This document shows, piece after piece, positions 15,581 through 24,181 of a stretch of DNA of 64,000 bases. The stretch is from contig JADKDJ010000034.1 in the NCBI GenBank assembly GCA_016718405.1, positions 183,757 through 247,756 on the forward strand. The letters are read 5' to 3'. This stretch comes from Candidatus Rhodoferax odensensis. GTDB taxonomy: Bacteria > Pseudomonadota > Gammaproteobacteria > Burkholderiales > Burkholderiaceae_C. Within the stretch, counting starts at the first letter, position 1; each line of letters opens with the position of its first letter. The notes beneath the pieces are model-generated. The model did not search any database and was not told the origin of the DNA. It saw nothing but the letters and a program-made list of their open reading frames with translations. A program made the position numbers and the translations under genes.

Positions 15581-18313
15581 ATGCGTATTTCGTTCAAGTT
15601 AGTCACCGCGGCGCTGGCCATAAGCCTGCTCGCTGGGGCTCCCCAGTTGGCCTTGGCGCAAGCCCTGCCGGTAGGCATGAGCAAAGTGACCTCGGTCGAA
15701 GGCGTCGACGAGTACAGGCTGGCCAACGGCCTGCAAGTGCTGCTGATCCAGGATGACAGCAAGCCCACCACCACGGTCAACGTCACCTATCGGGTTGGCA
15801 GCAAGCACGAGAACTATGGCGAAACCGGCATGGCGCACCTGTTGGAGCACCTGTTGTTCAAGGGCTCGCCCGGCCACAGCACGGTGTGGGCCGAGTTCAC
15901 CAAGCGCGGCCTGCGCGCCAATGGCACCACCTGGCTGGACCGCACCAACTACTTTGCCAGCTTCTCGGCCAACGAAGACAACCTGCAGTGGTACCTGGGC
16001 TGGCAGGCCGACGCCATGGTCAACAGCTTCATCGCCCGCAAGGACCTGGACACCGAAATGACGGTGGTGCGCAACGAGATGGAGATGGGTGAAAACAACG
16101 CCGGGCGCATTCTGTTCGAGCGCGTGATGAGCACCGCCTACCAGTGGCACAACTACGGCAAGACCACCATCGGCGCGCGCACCGACGTGGAGGGCGTCAA
16201 CATCGAGCGACTGCAAAACTTCTACCGCACCTATTACCGTCCGGCCAACGCCACGGTGATTGTGACCGGCAAGTTTGACCCAGCCAAGGTGCGCCAGATG
16301 ATCGCGACCTCATTCGGCCCGCTGCAAAACCCCAAGACTGAACTACCGCCGATCTACACCCTGGACCCGGCGCAGGATGGCGAAAAGAGCATCACCGTAC
16401 GCCGCGTCGGCGGCTCACCCAGCCTGTACGCGCTGTACCACGTGCCACCCGGCGCGCACCCCGACTACGCGGCGATCTCGGCACTTAATCTGATTCTGGG
16501 TGACACCCCGTCGGGCCGTCTGCACCAGCGCATCGTGGAGAAGCAGCTGGCAGCAGCGGCTTTCAGTTTTTCGCAAGGCCTGCAAGACCCCGGCTTCACT
16601 TTACTGGGCTTGTCCCTGGCGCCGGGACAAGACCTCGACAAGGCACGTCAGGCCATGCTCGAAACCATTGAGTCACTCGGCATCGAACCGGTGACACAGC
16701 AAGAACTCGACCGCGCCAAACTCAAGTACCTGACCAACTGGGACCTGCGCTTTACCAACCCCGAGCAAGTGGGCGTGGCCCTGTCGGAATCCATCGCGCA
16801 AGGTGATTGGCGCCTGTTCTTTCTGAGCCGCGACAAGGTGCGCGAGCTCAAACTGGCCGATGTCAACCGCGTTGCCACCAGCTACTTGCTGCGAGACAAC
16901 CGCACCCTGGGCACCTATATCCCAACCGAAAAACCTGCGCGCGCGCCCGCACCGGCTACGGTCGATGTGGCCGCGCTGGTGAAGAACTACAAGGGCGACC
17001 CCGCAGCCGCGCAGGCCGAGGCCTTTGACGCATCGCCGGCCAATATCGACCAGCGCACCGAGAACACCGTGTTGGCCAATGGCATGAAGGTCGGCTTGCT
17101 GGCCAAGGGCTCCCGCGGCAAGGCGGTCAGCGGTACCATCTCGCTGCACTTTGGCGACGAGAAGAGCCTGTTTGAGCAGGACGCCGTCGGCGAGGCCACC
17201 GCCGCCATGCTCAATAAAGGCACGCCGTCACTGAGCAGACAGCAGATTCAGGACAAGTTCGACCAACTCAAAGCCCAGGTCAGCTTTGGCGGCGGCGCGA
17301 CCGGCGCAAGTGTGGGCATCAAGACCACGCGCGACAACTTGCCCGCGGTGATTGCCCTGGTGAGCGAGGTGCTGCGCAACGCCAGCTTCCCCGCGTCCGC
17401 GCTTGAGGAATACAAACGCCAGATGCTGGCCGCCATTGACGAGCAGCGCAAAGACCCACAGGCGGTGGTGCAAACCGAACTGGGGCGTCACGGCAACCCC
17501 TACCCCAAGGGCGATGTGCGATACGCCGCAAGCTTTGATGAAATGGTGGCGCGCACCAAGGACTTGACGGTCGAGAAACTGCAGGCCTTTCACCGCAAGT
17601 TTTATGGCGCACAAGTCGGTCAGGCGGCATTTGTCGGCGATCTCGATGCCAGCGCCACCAAGACAGCGCTTGCCGCTGGGCTGGGGAATTGGAGTGCCGC
17701 TACCGGGTACACGCGCGTACCCAATCCACTGGTCAGCGTCAAACCCGATCGCTTTGTGTTCAAAACGCCCGACAAGCAAAACGCCTATATGCAGGTGCTG
17801 CAACCGGTGGCGGTCAGCGACAACGACCCAGACTACCCGCTGCTGACACTGGCCAACTTCATGCTGGGCCAAGGTGGCAGCTCGCGCCTGTGGGTACGCA
17901 TTCGGGAAAAAGGTGGCCTGAGCTACGACGTACGCAGCGGCGTGAACTGGAACAACTACGAAGCCAACAGCGGCTGGAGCGCCACCGCCATCTTCGCACC
18001 GCAGAACCGCCCGAAAGTGGAGGCCGCGTTCAAGGAGGAAGTCGCACGCGTGCTCAAGGACGGCTTCGAGCAGAAGGAGCTCAATGACGCCAAGCAGAGC
18101 CTGCTGAACTTTCGCCGCCTGTCTCGCGCACAAGACACCAACCTGGCCAGCGGCATTGCCAGCAACCTGAAACTGCAGCGCACCTTCGCCATCTCGCAAA
18201 AGGTGGACGACGCGATAGCTGCGGCGACGCTGGAGCAAGTCAACGCGGCGATTCGCAAGCACCTCACACCAAGCTCGTTCGTGACGGGGTTTGGGGGCGA
18301 TTTCAAGGAATGA
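15581..18313 (+). CDS. Secreted M16-family zinc metallopeptidase (two-domain, pitrilysin-like)
   Basis: A 910-residue exported peptidase. A signal peptide (LVTAALAISLLAGAPQLALAQ) precedes the first catalytic lobe with the inverted zinc motif HLLEH (near residues 86-90), followed downstream by the metal-binding NEMEMGENN segment. A second, inactive-type M16 lobe begins around residue 500 (NTVLANGMKVGLL), and a C-terminal LSYDVRSGVNW segment is typical of the family. It probably degrades peptides in the periplasm. GGAG lies 7 bases upstream of the ATG. The gene looks intact and stands alone. Confidence 0.93.
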   Translation: MRISFKLVTAALAISLLAGAPQLALAQALPVGMSKVTSVEGVDEYRLANGLQVLLIQDDSKPTTTVNVTYRVGSKHENYGETGMAHLLEHLLFKGSPGHSTVWAEFTKRGLRANGTTWLDRTNYFASFSANEDNLQWYLGWQADAMVNSFIARKDLDTEMTVVRNEMEMGENNAGRILFERVMSTAYQWHNYGKTTIGARTDVEGVNIERLQNFYRTYYRPANATVIVTGKFDPAKVRQMIATSFGPLQNPKTELPPIYTLDPAQDGEKSITVRRVGGSPSLYALYHVPPGAHPDYAAISALNLILGDTPSGRLHQRIVEKQLAAAAFSFSQGLQDPGFTLLGLSLAPGQDLDKARQAMLETIESLGIEPVTQQELDRAKLKYLTNWDLRFTNPEQVGVALSESIAQGDWRLFFLSRDKVRELKLADVNRVATSYLLRDNRTLGTYIPTEKPARAPAPATVDVAALVKNYKGDPAAAQAEAFDASPANIDQRTENTVLANGMKVGLLAKGSRGKAVSGTISLHFGDEKSLFEQDAVGEATAAMLNKGTPSLSRQQIQDKFDQLKAQVSFGGGATGASVGIKTTRDNLPAVIALVSEVLRNASFPASALEEYKRQMLAAIDEQRKDPQAVVQTELGRHGNPYPKGDVRYAASFDEMVARTKDLTVEKLQAFHRKFYGAQVGQAAFVGDLDASATKTALAAGLGNWSAATGYTRVPNPLVSVKPDRFVFKTPDKQNAYMQVLQPVAVSDNDPDYPLLTLANFMLGQGGSSRLWVRIREKGGLSYDVRSGVNWNNYEANSGWSATAIFAPQNRPKVEAAFKEEVARVLKDGFEQKELNDAKQSLLNFRRLSRAQDTNLASGIASNLKLQRTFAISQKVDDAIAAATLEQVNAAIRKHLTPSSFVTGFGGDFKE

Positions 18314-18330
18314 TTGGGGCAGGCGCCACA

Positions 18331-18600
18331 TCAAGGCGCCAACTCGGCCAACAACTCGGGGTGGCGACTGACCAGCTTGAGTAGAACCTGCGCGGCCCCA
18401 CTGGGCACCTTGCGACCCTGCTCCCACTCATGCAGCGTGCGAATTGTTGTGCGTTTCGCTGCCGTCATATCCTTCCCAAATTGTCCGCCGCACGATCTCG
18501 GCAAGATCGAGTTCGGTTTTCCACATTGGCGTCATAGAATTTTCCAGGCTCAACCGAGCTTTGATCGCACGCTCAGCCAAGCTGCCGTCATAGCCATATC
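18331..18600 (-). pseudogene. Remnant of an HTH (HigA/Xre-like) antitoxin gene
   Basis: From an internal ATG at 18468 down to the stop at 18333-18331 the frame reads MTAAKRTTIRTLHEWEQGRK and ends SGAAQVLLKLVSRHPELLAEL. This is the C-terminal half of Xre-type antitoxins (recognition helix, WEQGR, then a leucine-rich tail). The upstream part (18600-18470) does not continue in this frame as a normal N-terminus; a different frame is open there (WKTELDLAEIVRRTIWEGYD). I read this as a decayed or frameshifted antitoxin. No toxin partner gene is recognisable directly next to it. The rest of 18314-18723 shows nothing else I can support. Confidence 0.5.
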
Positions 18601-18723
18601 CGCAAAAAAATGAGAACCACAAGATTCCCATTCGATATGACCGTTGCGGCAAAGTCAGCTAAAACGGAACCTCATCACCAAACAGATCCGTCGGCTCCTG
18701 CGGTCCACTATTCTGCTACAGCG

Positions 18724-19099
18724 TCACCGCACAAACGCCTCCACCGTCAACTCCGCAACAGGCAAGAAGTGTTTCAGGTTGCCAGTCAGCAAAGGCATGC
18801 CGTGCTCGATGGCGGTGGCGGCGATAAGGGCATCGGCCAGGCGCATGCCTCGAGAGGGCCAAGGCATCGACCAAATCGGCGGCACGTTGCGAGATGGCCG
18901 GCGTAATTTGCAGTACGTGCACCCTGCGTGCGGCCAAGCCCGTCTTGAGCCGCTCCAGGTTCAGCTTGTCCGAGCAACCCTGGGCCAGTTCCATGTAGGT
19001 TACGACAGAAATCTGCCATTGTTGGATGGCATGCAGACGCTGTGCCGCGGCAACGTGGCCACGCGTGTGCAGCACCAAGACATCAGAGTCAATCAGCAT
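18724..19099 (-). pseudogene. VapC-type PIN-domain toxin, frameshifted
   Basis: The N-terminal part reads MLIDSDVLVLHTRGH with the first PIN aspartate, then SVVTYMELAQG with the conserved Glu. After ALALS (near 18850) the frame breaks, but the adjacent frame continues perfectly: GMRLADALIAATAIEHGMPL, then LTGNLKHFLPVAELTVEAF, ending at TGA 18726-18724. Those residues hold the last two acidic positions of the RNase site. One extra base near 18850 explains everything. As given, the product is a truncated protein lacking part of the active site. It follows an intact VapB gene by 5 bases. Either the toxin is dead or this is a sequencing error. Confidence 0.8.
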
Positions 19100-19104
19100 C
19101 GGGT

Positions 19105-19395
19105 TCAGTTCTCAGGGTTTGTGGTGGCCGCGCCAGGCGTCGCTCTGTCCACCTCACCAAAGCGCGGCGCCCTGATTGCACGGATATAGGCATCCACATC
19201 GGCCATATCCTCACGGTCACGCCACATGCCAAACAGCGGGTCATTGGCGAACTGCGCATCAGGTGACTCTGTCGGGTCTTCCTCAATACGCACTGTCACT
19301 TTTGAAAACCCGGCGTTCAATAAATCGCCCAATTTGGCTTGCCAGGCTTGGGGCAAATCACGCACTTGCACGTGCTCGAATACGACAGTGTTCAT
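19105..19395 (-). CDS. VapB-type antitoxin
   Basis: A 96-residue antitoxin paired with the VapC frame just downstream. Its sequence fits this antitoxin branch: an N-terminal MNTVVFEHVQVRDLPQAW, a central VTVRIEEDP and the WRDREDMADVDAYIRAIR motif that wraps the PIN toxin in homologues. It neutralises the RNase toxin and usually represses its own operon. It appears intact although the toxin is frameshifted. An inverted repeat overlapping a good -10 box lies about 130 bases upstream. Confidence 0.82.
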   Translation of the reverse strand: MNTVVFEHVQVRDLPQAWQAKLGDLLNAGFSKVTVRIEEDPTESPDAQFANDPLFGMWRDREDMADVDAYIRAIRAPRFGEVDRATPGAATTNPEN

Positions 19396-19522
19396 GTTCT
19401 AACCTCCTGTGTAGGGTGCGCGCCGCGGACGCGTTGGTGTTGGACTGTGCCTTGACGGGTGTCTTTCGTTTGCTCACGGGTCTTCTGCCTCTTCAACTCT
19501 TCCATGCCGATGACAGGGCGCC

Positions 19523-19543
19523 TGTGACCAGTATAGGGTCACA
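19523..19543 (-). promoter_or_regulatory. Inverted-repeat operator over the vapBC promoter
   Basis: TGTGACC (19523-19529) and GGTCACA (19537-19543) form a perfect 7-bp inverted repeat with a 7-base spacer. On the minus strand the spacer holds TATACT (19535-19530), a near-consensus -10 box; the -35 is weak. This fits a VapB-type autorepressor site. The remainder of the 405-base gap (19396-19800) shows only the hairpin at 19705-19734. Confidence 0.55.
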
Positions 19544-19704
19544 CTATGAAGATTGGCGGTTTTGATGTGGCTTTCGCGTTCCCAGCGCGACACCAAATTA
19601 GCTCAATCTGCTTGCTTTGGGCAATGGGTGGGGAAATTACAGGCTGACGAGTTAGGCTTCGCGTGACGTCAGTACGAACCTGACACCGTTCCCATGATTG
19701 ACAA

Positions 19705-19734
19705 CGCCGAAGCCCAATCAACTGGGCTTCGGCG
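19705..19734. repeat. Hairpin repeat, copy 1
   Basis: CGCCGAAGCCCA (19705-19716) pairs perfectly with TGGGCTTCGGCG (19723-19734), a 12-bp stem with a 6-base loop. The same stem recurs 885 bases away, on the other side of the secreted-protein gene, preceded in both cases by ACAA. There is no T-run on either strand, so it is a poor intrinsic terminator. Confidence 0.75.
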
Positions 19735-19800
19735 CTAGACCAGAAATCTGCGCAATCTGAACCTGGCCCGTTTTCCCGTTCCTTTCAGGGAAGAACGGGG

Positions 19801-20478
19801 TCAGTTCACGCCAAAAACCGCGCTCACGTCAAACTGTTCCACCGTCGTGAACGGGCGCGTGGACGTGACCACGCTGTAGGCGCCGGTGGCAGGTGTGCCG
19901 CCCTCGAAGGACAGGTTGACGGTGTTGCCGCTGAGCAAGGACTTGCCGATGAAGCTGCTCGAAGCACCGAGCGACTGCACGGCGCCGGCCGACACGTCGT
20001 AAGTGACCTCAGAAACGGTGGCGCCAATGCGCACGTCAAACAGCACCATCAGTTGGGCGCCGTCCGACAACAGTGTGATGGTGGACAGAAAGCGCGCGCT
20101 GCCGTCGCTCTTCTGCCAAATGGCGTCGTTGGCGCTGCCGCCATAGGCCAGCAGCAAATGCCCGGAGGTGGCTTGAGTCGAACCCGCAGCGGTGTAGGTG
20201 CCGGTGTAACTGGAGCCACTCAAGGCGATGGTCCAGGTCGCCTGGGCATCCAGGGACTTCAGGGTAATGGCGTCGGCGCTGCGCGAGCCCAACAACACCG
20301 CCCCGGTCTGCAGCGTGGGCGACACCGAGAACGCCACCACCGCGCCAGATGAAGTCTGCTCCATCAGCACCAGGTAGGAACCGCCCGTGCTGGTCCAGAT
20401 GCCGCTGGCGGAACCGGCGTTGGCTAGGGCGCTAAACAGCGCCATGAACAGGAAGGTGATGGCGCGGATCGTTTTCAT
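19801..20478 (-). CDS. Unknown secreted protein
   Basis: A 225-residue exported protein I do not recognise. MKTIRAITFLFMALFSALANAG is a clear signal peptide. The mature part is rich in Gly, Ser, Thr and Ala with short hydrophobic strands and few charges (for example GIWTSTGGSYLVLMEQTSSG and LSGSSYTGTYTAAGSTQATS), suggesting a beta-rich extracellular or periplasmic protein. There are no cysteines after the signal and no sorting motif at the C-terminus. The ATG at 20478 has GAGGT at proper distance. It is bracketed by two near-identical hairpins and lies just downstream of the pilus operon on the same strand, so it may be an accessory surface protein. Confidence 0.65.
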   Translation of the reverse strand: MKTIRAITFLFMALFSALANAGSASGIWTSTGGSYLVLMEQTSSGAVVAFSVSPTLQTGAVLLGSRSADAITLKSLDAQATWTIALSGSSYTGTYTAAGSTQATSGHLLLAYGGSANDAIWQKSDGSARFLSTITLLSDGAQLMVLFDVRIGATVSEVTYDVSAGAVQSLGASSSFIGKSLLSGNTVNLSFEGGTPATGAYSVVTSTRPFTTVEQFDVSAVFGVN

Positions 20479-20589
20479 GGTGACCTCGATCGAAGTTGAG
20501 GGTTGGACGAACTTGCCTTGTGCGGACCACTGGGCGGTATTGCATCCGCTGACCATGCGGATCAACGTAATTCTGGCGGAAATGCACAA

Positions 20590-20619
20590 CGCCGAAGCCC
20601 GTTAGAGTGGGCTTCGGCG
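20590..20619. repeat. Hairpin repeat, copy 2
   Basis: CGCCGAAGCCC (20590-20600) pairs with GGGCTTCGGCG (20609-20619), an 11-bp stem with an 8-base loop. Outside the loop it matches the copy at 19705-19734 almost base for base, including the ACAA before it and CGCT after it. It lies between the last pilin gene and the secreted-protein gene. Confidence 0.75.
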
Positions 20620-20735
20620 CTGAAGCAGAAACATGCTCCGTCCGCGAAATCTAGATTTGACCCACTTTCGGAAAGTCCCACCGCCGTAGGCCATCCGAAC
20701 CTGTCAAATGAAAGATGCAACGAGCTCCAGAGCGC

Positions 20736-21410
20736 TCATAGACTCATGCAGACCGTCCAACGATTCGCTGTGGTTTCATTGTAGGCGGTCACAGCGGGTG
20801 CCGCCGCAACGGGATTCAGAGGATTGGCCGCACCCTGGGCGCCACGCAACGATCCAGTATTGTTCACTGCACCAGCACCATCAATCAAGCCGTCCACACC
20901 AGCAGCCTGTTTGGTCGTTAGGCCCGAGGCGCAAACCAACGGACCTGCTAAACCATAAGCGGGTCCAGCCGTCACGCCAAGCACCCCACCACCACCATGG
21001 GTTGGCAAGCCAGCCACGGTGGCCGGTGCATTGGGATCACCACCGATCAAGCCGGAACCTCTCAGCCCGCGCCAAACGGCAGCTTGATCACCTCCGTTGG
21101 TAAAAGTGGCTGCCACAACGATCGCCAAGACCCCGTTTCCAGCGACGCCGGCGCCAGCAGCGCCCGCCCAACCACGAGCTGTCATTGTTGCAGCCAATTC
21201 GTCGCCCGGAATTGCTTTGTAACGATCCAGGTACCCGTTGTACGCCGCTTGGACTGACTTCATATCGCTGACGATGCCCTTAATCCTCGCGTTCTCAATC
21301 AACTCCTGCCCCTTGAGCACACCGCCCAGGAGCAAGCCGATGATCACCAAGACGATGGCGATCTCGACCAGTGTGAAGCCCGATTGGCGGGCGAATTTGC
21401 GATGTTCCAT
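20736..21410 (-). CDS. Type IV prepilin-like protein
   Basis: A 224-residue prepilin. The class III cleavage site and helix are textbook: RQSG/FTLVEIAIVLVIIGLL, with Glu at +5, after a short basic leader. The soluble domain is Gly/Ala-rich and ends with a pair of cysteines far apart (PLVCASG and WTVCMSL) that could form the D-region disulfide. An AAAGGA site precedes the ATG at 21410, deciding against a longer start. It is the final gene of the MSHA-type operon and could be the main pilin subunit, though a minor pilin is possible. Confidence 0.85.
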   Translation of the reverse strand: MEHRKFARQSGFTLVEIAIVLVIIGLLLGGVLKGQELIENARIKGIVSDMKSVQAAYNGYLDRYKAIPGDELAATMTARGWAGAAGAGVAGNGVLAIVVAATFTNGGDQAAVWRGLRGSGLIGGDPNAPATVAGLPTHGGGGVLGVTAGPAYGLAGPLVCASGLTTKQAAGVDGLIDGAGAVNNTGSLRGAQGAANPLNPVAAAPAVTAYNETTANRWTVCMSL

Positions 21411-21518
21411 ACTGACGTCCTTTGTGTTGAAGCATGGGCCTGACACTGACACAACATCCACCAAGCACCCATGTCTGCAATGTACGCAAGACCGACCGCC
21501 GCAGGAAGTCAAGAATTT

Positions 21519-22637
21519 TTACGGTGCCCGTGCGGGCATGCGCAGCAGAAAGCTCAGCCCCGCCTCACTAGGCTCGGCACGCAGTTCACCCCCGGCTTCG
21601 TTCAGACTCTTGCGCGCTTGGTAGAGACCCAGGCCCAAGCCACCGGGGCGCCCGCTGGCAAAGGGTTCAAACAGCTTGTCGGCCGCGATGCGCACACCCG
21701 GTTCGGGCCAGGGGCTAAAGAAGTCAATCTCGGTCACAGCCGGTGTTCCGTCTGCCGATTCGACCGTGCGCAGTTGCAGCACGGGTCGGTCAGCCATCGC
21801 CTCGCGCCAGTTGGGGGCAAGGTTAGAGAACAGATTGTCAAACACCCGCGCCAACAGGCCACGGGCAATCCAGGCCTGCGCCTGCCCTGACATCGTGACC
21901 TCGATACCGGCCAAATGCGCCGCCTTGGTGATGGCCACGCGCAAGTCGATTTGACGCGGGTTGTCGCTGATCGGGTGTTTGCCCAAGGCTGCAATCAAAC
22001 GATGCGCACGCTCCTGCGCCAGCGGCGCGTTGTCTTGCAGTCGGCGTGCCGCAGCCAACAAAGCGGACGACTCGGTGCAAGCAACGAAGTCAGAACAAAC
22101 CCAGCCGACCCACTGCGCCAGGTTGCGCATGTCGTGCTGCAGGTAAAGCGACAAACGTGCGCGCTCGGCCAAGGCGGCCGACAGTGCCTCGGTGCGAGAG
22201 CGCAGGCCCGACTCCAACAACAGCACAAAGACCCGCGCCAATTGCTCGGCAAACATGCGCTCTTCGCCGCGATTGGCGCTGTGAACCAGCCGCAACGAAA
22301 GCAAAACGTCGCTGCCGCTGGCGATCTCGACCGACAGGCCACTAGGGCTGCCCCACGACGGTTGTCGGCTCTGCGGCTTGGCCAACTCAATGTTGACGGG
22401 GTGGCCAAACCAGCTTCCCGACAAGACCAGCCACTGCCAGCCCGCCTCCGCCAACACTGGCCAAGCGGCAGCGGGAATGTCGAGCGGCTCCAGACGTTGG
22501 CCACCAAGCTGCAGCAGCGTCTGCATGCCACGCCGATAGTGCCGGGCACGGCGCGACAGGGCCATGCTGGTGAGCAGCAGCGTCAGCCCGGCCGCCACAA
22601 ACACCAGCGACAAGCTAGTCAGGACGGCGGAGACCAT
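21519..22637 (-). CDS. Sensor histidine kinase of the pilus operon
   Basis: A 372-residue histidine kinase with one N-terminal membrane helix (residues 5-25), a region of about 130 residues without a recognised sensor domain, an H-box (LQHDMRNLAQW), an N-box (LARVFDNLFSNLAPN) and a glycine box (RPGGLGLGLYQAR). The H-box resembles the PrsK/NtrB-like HD-x-RN type. It overlaps the start of the kinase gene with the end of the response regulator by 23 bases, so the pair is translationally coupled. The position inside the pilus operon implies sensing linked to pilus or surface state. Confidence 0.85.
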   Translation of the reverse strand: MVSAVLTSLSLVFVAAGLTLLLTSMALSRRARHYRRGMQTLLQLGGQRLEPLDIPAAAWPVLAEAGWQWLVLSGSWFGHPVNIELAKPQSRQPSWGSPSGLSVEIASGSDVLLSLRLVHSANRGEERMFAEQLARVFVLLLESGLRSRTEALSAALAERARLSLYLQHDMRNLAQWVGWVCSDFVACTESSALLAAARRLQDNAPLAQERAHRLIAALGKHPISDNPRQIDLRVAITKAAHLAGIEVTMSGQAQAWIARGLLARVFDNLFSNLAPNWREAMADRPVLQLRTVESADGTPAVTEIDFFSPWPEPGVRIAADKLFEPFASGRPGGLGLGLYQARKSLNEAGGELRAEPSEAGLSFLLRMPARAP

Positions 22638-23256
22638 ATTTGTTCAGGTAGTAGTAAACATGCTCGCGCGCCAAGCCCAGTTGGCGCGCGGTCTCCGCGA
22701 CGTTGTAATTGGTGGCAGCCAGGGCGCGGCGCAACAGCAGTTCTTCGGCATTGGCGGCAGCCTCCTTGGGCCCCTCGCCCAACTTGGCGGTAAGGTGCAG
22801 GCGCGCCTCACCCGTCTCGGCCAAACGGCTGTCTTGCTGGGCAAACAGCTCTGCCCTTTTAAGGGCAGCAAAGATGGCGGCCAAGGCGGCAGGTTTGACC
22901 AAAAAGTCGAACGCCCCCCGACGCACCGCCTCCAGCGCGGCGGCGCGTTCGTCCTGGCCGGTGAGCACGATCACCTTGGCGTCGGGCGCCACACGCAGCC
23001 CTTGGTCCAGAACGGCCAGGCCCTCGGCCATGGTGCTGGGTTGAGGCGGCAGACCCAAGTCCAACAACACCAAAGCGGGCGCCGGGCGTGCGCTCAACAA
23101 CTTGAGTGCCGATGCGCGCTCGTGCGCGGTTTGCACGGCGTAGCCGGCATCTGTGAGTGCGGAGGCCAAGTAGCCACACAGGGCCAAGTCGTCTTCAACG
23201 ATCAGCACCCGGCGCGCAACCGCTGCCGCCGCTGCGCCCAGATCAGTCGTCGCCAC
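22615..23256 (-). CDS. Response regulator, receiver plus Fis-type HTH
   Basis: A 213-residue regulator. The receiver domain shows RVLIVEDD, phospho-acceptor LVLLDLGLPP, VLTGQ and the Lys in FLVKPAA. The C-terminal 45 residues are a Fis-type helix-turn-helix (NYNVAETARQLGLAREHVYYYLNKYGL). No sigma54 AAA+ domain lies between, so it resembles the ActR/RegA layout rather than NtrC. The start is GTG at 23256, overlapping the previous gene by 14 bases; an AGG lies upstream. It pairs with the kinase gene that follows. Confidence 0.87.
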   Translation of the reverse strand: MATTDLGAAAAAVARRVLIVEDDLALCGYLASALTDAGYAVQTAHERASALKLLSARPAPALVLLDLGLPPQPSTMAEGLAVLDQGLRVAPDAKVIVLTGQDERAAALEAVRRGAFDFLVKPAALAAIFAALKRAELFAQQDSRLAETGEARLHLTAKLGEGPKEAAANAEELLLRRALAATNYNVAETARQLGLAREHVYYYLNKYGLRRPD

Positions 23257-23485
23257 CGGTCAGCCTGGACAGGAGGGGCAGCACGGCCACCGAAAACCCA
23301 ATGAACAGCAGGGCAAACCCGGCGAAAACCCGGACCAGCACCCACTCGGACGCGGTGTCCGGGCTGACCGCCAACAAGGCATATCCGGCCATCAAGATCA
23401 GCAGGCCAATGGCAATGGTGACCCGCTTGCGGATGCTGCGTGCCCTGTAGCGCACGCGCAGTTGGTCGTAGTTGGTGTCGGTCAT
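23243..23485 (-). CDS. Small two-helix membrane protein
   Basis: An 80-residue protein with two hydrophobic helices (ITIAIGLLILMAGYALLAV-like at residues 22-40 and VFAGFALLFIGFSVAVLPLL at 53-72), a basic N-terminal third and an acidic end. No family is recognised. Its ATG overlaps the stop of the upstream prepilin as ATGA, and its end overlaps the response-regulator start, so it is clearly part of the operon. Confidence 0.7.
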   Translation of the reverse strand: MTDTNYDQLRVRYRARSIRKRVTIAIGLLILMAGYALLAVSPDTASEWVLVRVFAGFALLFIGFSVAVLPLLSRLTGGDD

Positions 23486-24165
23486 GGCAGGCGCCCGGCT
23501 TGCACCATGCGGTTGAACAGGATGCCGGGGGCAATCCAGATCACGATGTCGTCGAACTCGCCCGGGGCAACAGCTTGCTCACTGGGCGTTCGCTGCACAT
23601 ACGCTAGCGGGCCGGTATCGTTGCTAGTCTCATCTGCATTTGTGGCGGCGAGATTTGGGACCGCGACACCAGCCTCAGTTGTGCCGAAGTTACGCCGACC
23701 ATGGGAAAAAACCACTGCCGACACACCGATTGCCACCGGCACCAGCGGGCCGCCATTGATTCGAGTGTCGATGTTTCTTGTACCCGGAGTCCCCAAAGCA
23801 AGGCCCGGATTTGCGAAGTTCCGCGTGACGCTGTAACGCAACGTCTTCCCCCAAGCGTCAGACCTGGTGGTACCCAGGGTGGCCCAGGGAATGAACCCAG
23901 AACACAACACTTCGGTCGGGCAATTGGCGGGATTCTCCACTCCATTCGTCGCGGACGTTGCGGGTCGCGGCAAGCGCCCATTGACAACAGCGAATCCAAT
24001 AAGTGCCTCTCGCGCCTCATCAAGCAAACGCTCGGTGCCCTTGACACGCTGCATTTCCATTTGTACACCCAATACGCTGAGACCGCCCCCCAACAGCAGG
24101 CCAACGATCAGCAACACGATGGCCATTTCGATGATCGTGAATCCATGAATGCACTTGTTTTTCAT
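23482..24165 (-). CDS. Prepilin-like protein (pseudopilin/minor pilin)
   Basis: A 227-residue protein with a prepilin leader MKNKCIHG/FTIIEMAIVLLIVGLLLGG, Glu at +5 and the hydrophobic helix. The soluble part contains EAREALIGFAVVNGRLPRPA and a CPTEVLCSGFIPWATLG cysteine pair, and resembles minor pilins of MSHA-type clusters. It starts 16 bases after the preceding broken gene and overlaps the next by ATGA. Confidence 0.87.
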   Translation of the reverse strand: MKNKCIHGFTIIEMAIVLLIVGLLLGGGLSVLGVQMEMQRVKGTERLLDEAREALIGFAVVNGRLPRPATSATNGVENPANCPTEVLCSGFIPWATLGTTRSDAWGKTLRYSVTRNFANPGLALGTPGTRNIDTRINGGPLVPVAIGVSAVVFSHGRRNFGTTEAGVAVPNLAATNADETSNDTGPLAYVQRTPSEQAVAPGEFDDIVIWIAPGILFNRMVQAGRLP

Positions 24166-24181
24166 CGTGGACCCCGATCAG

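Noticed and set aside
17228..18427. A 399-codon open frame on the minus strand
   Set aside because: Antisense to the C-terminal half of the M16 peptidase, which has family motifs in the other strand.
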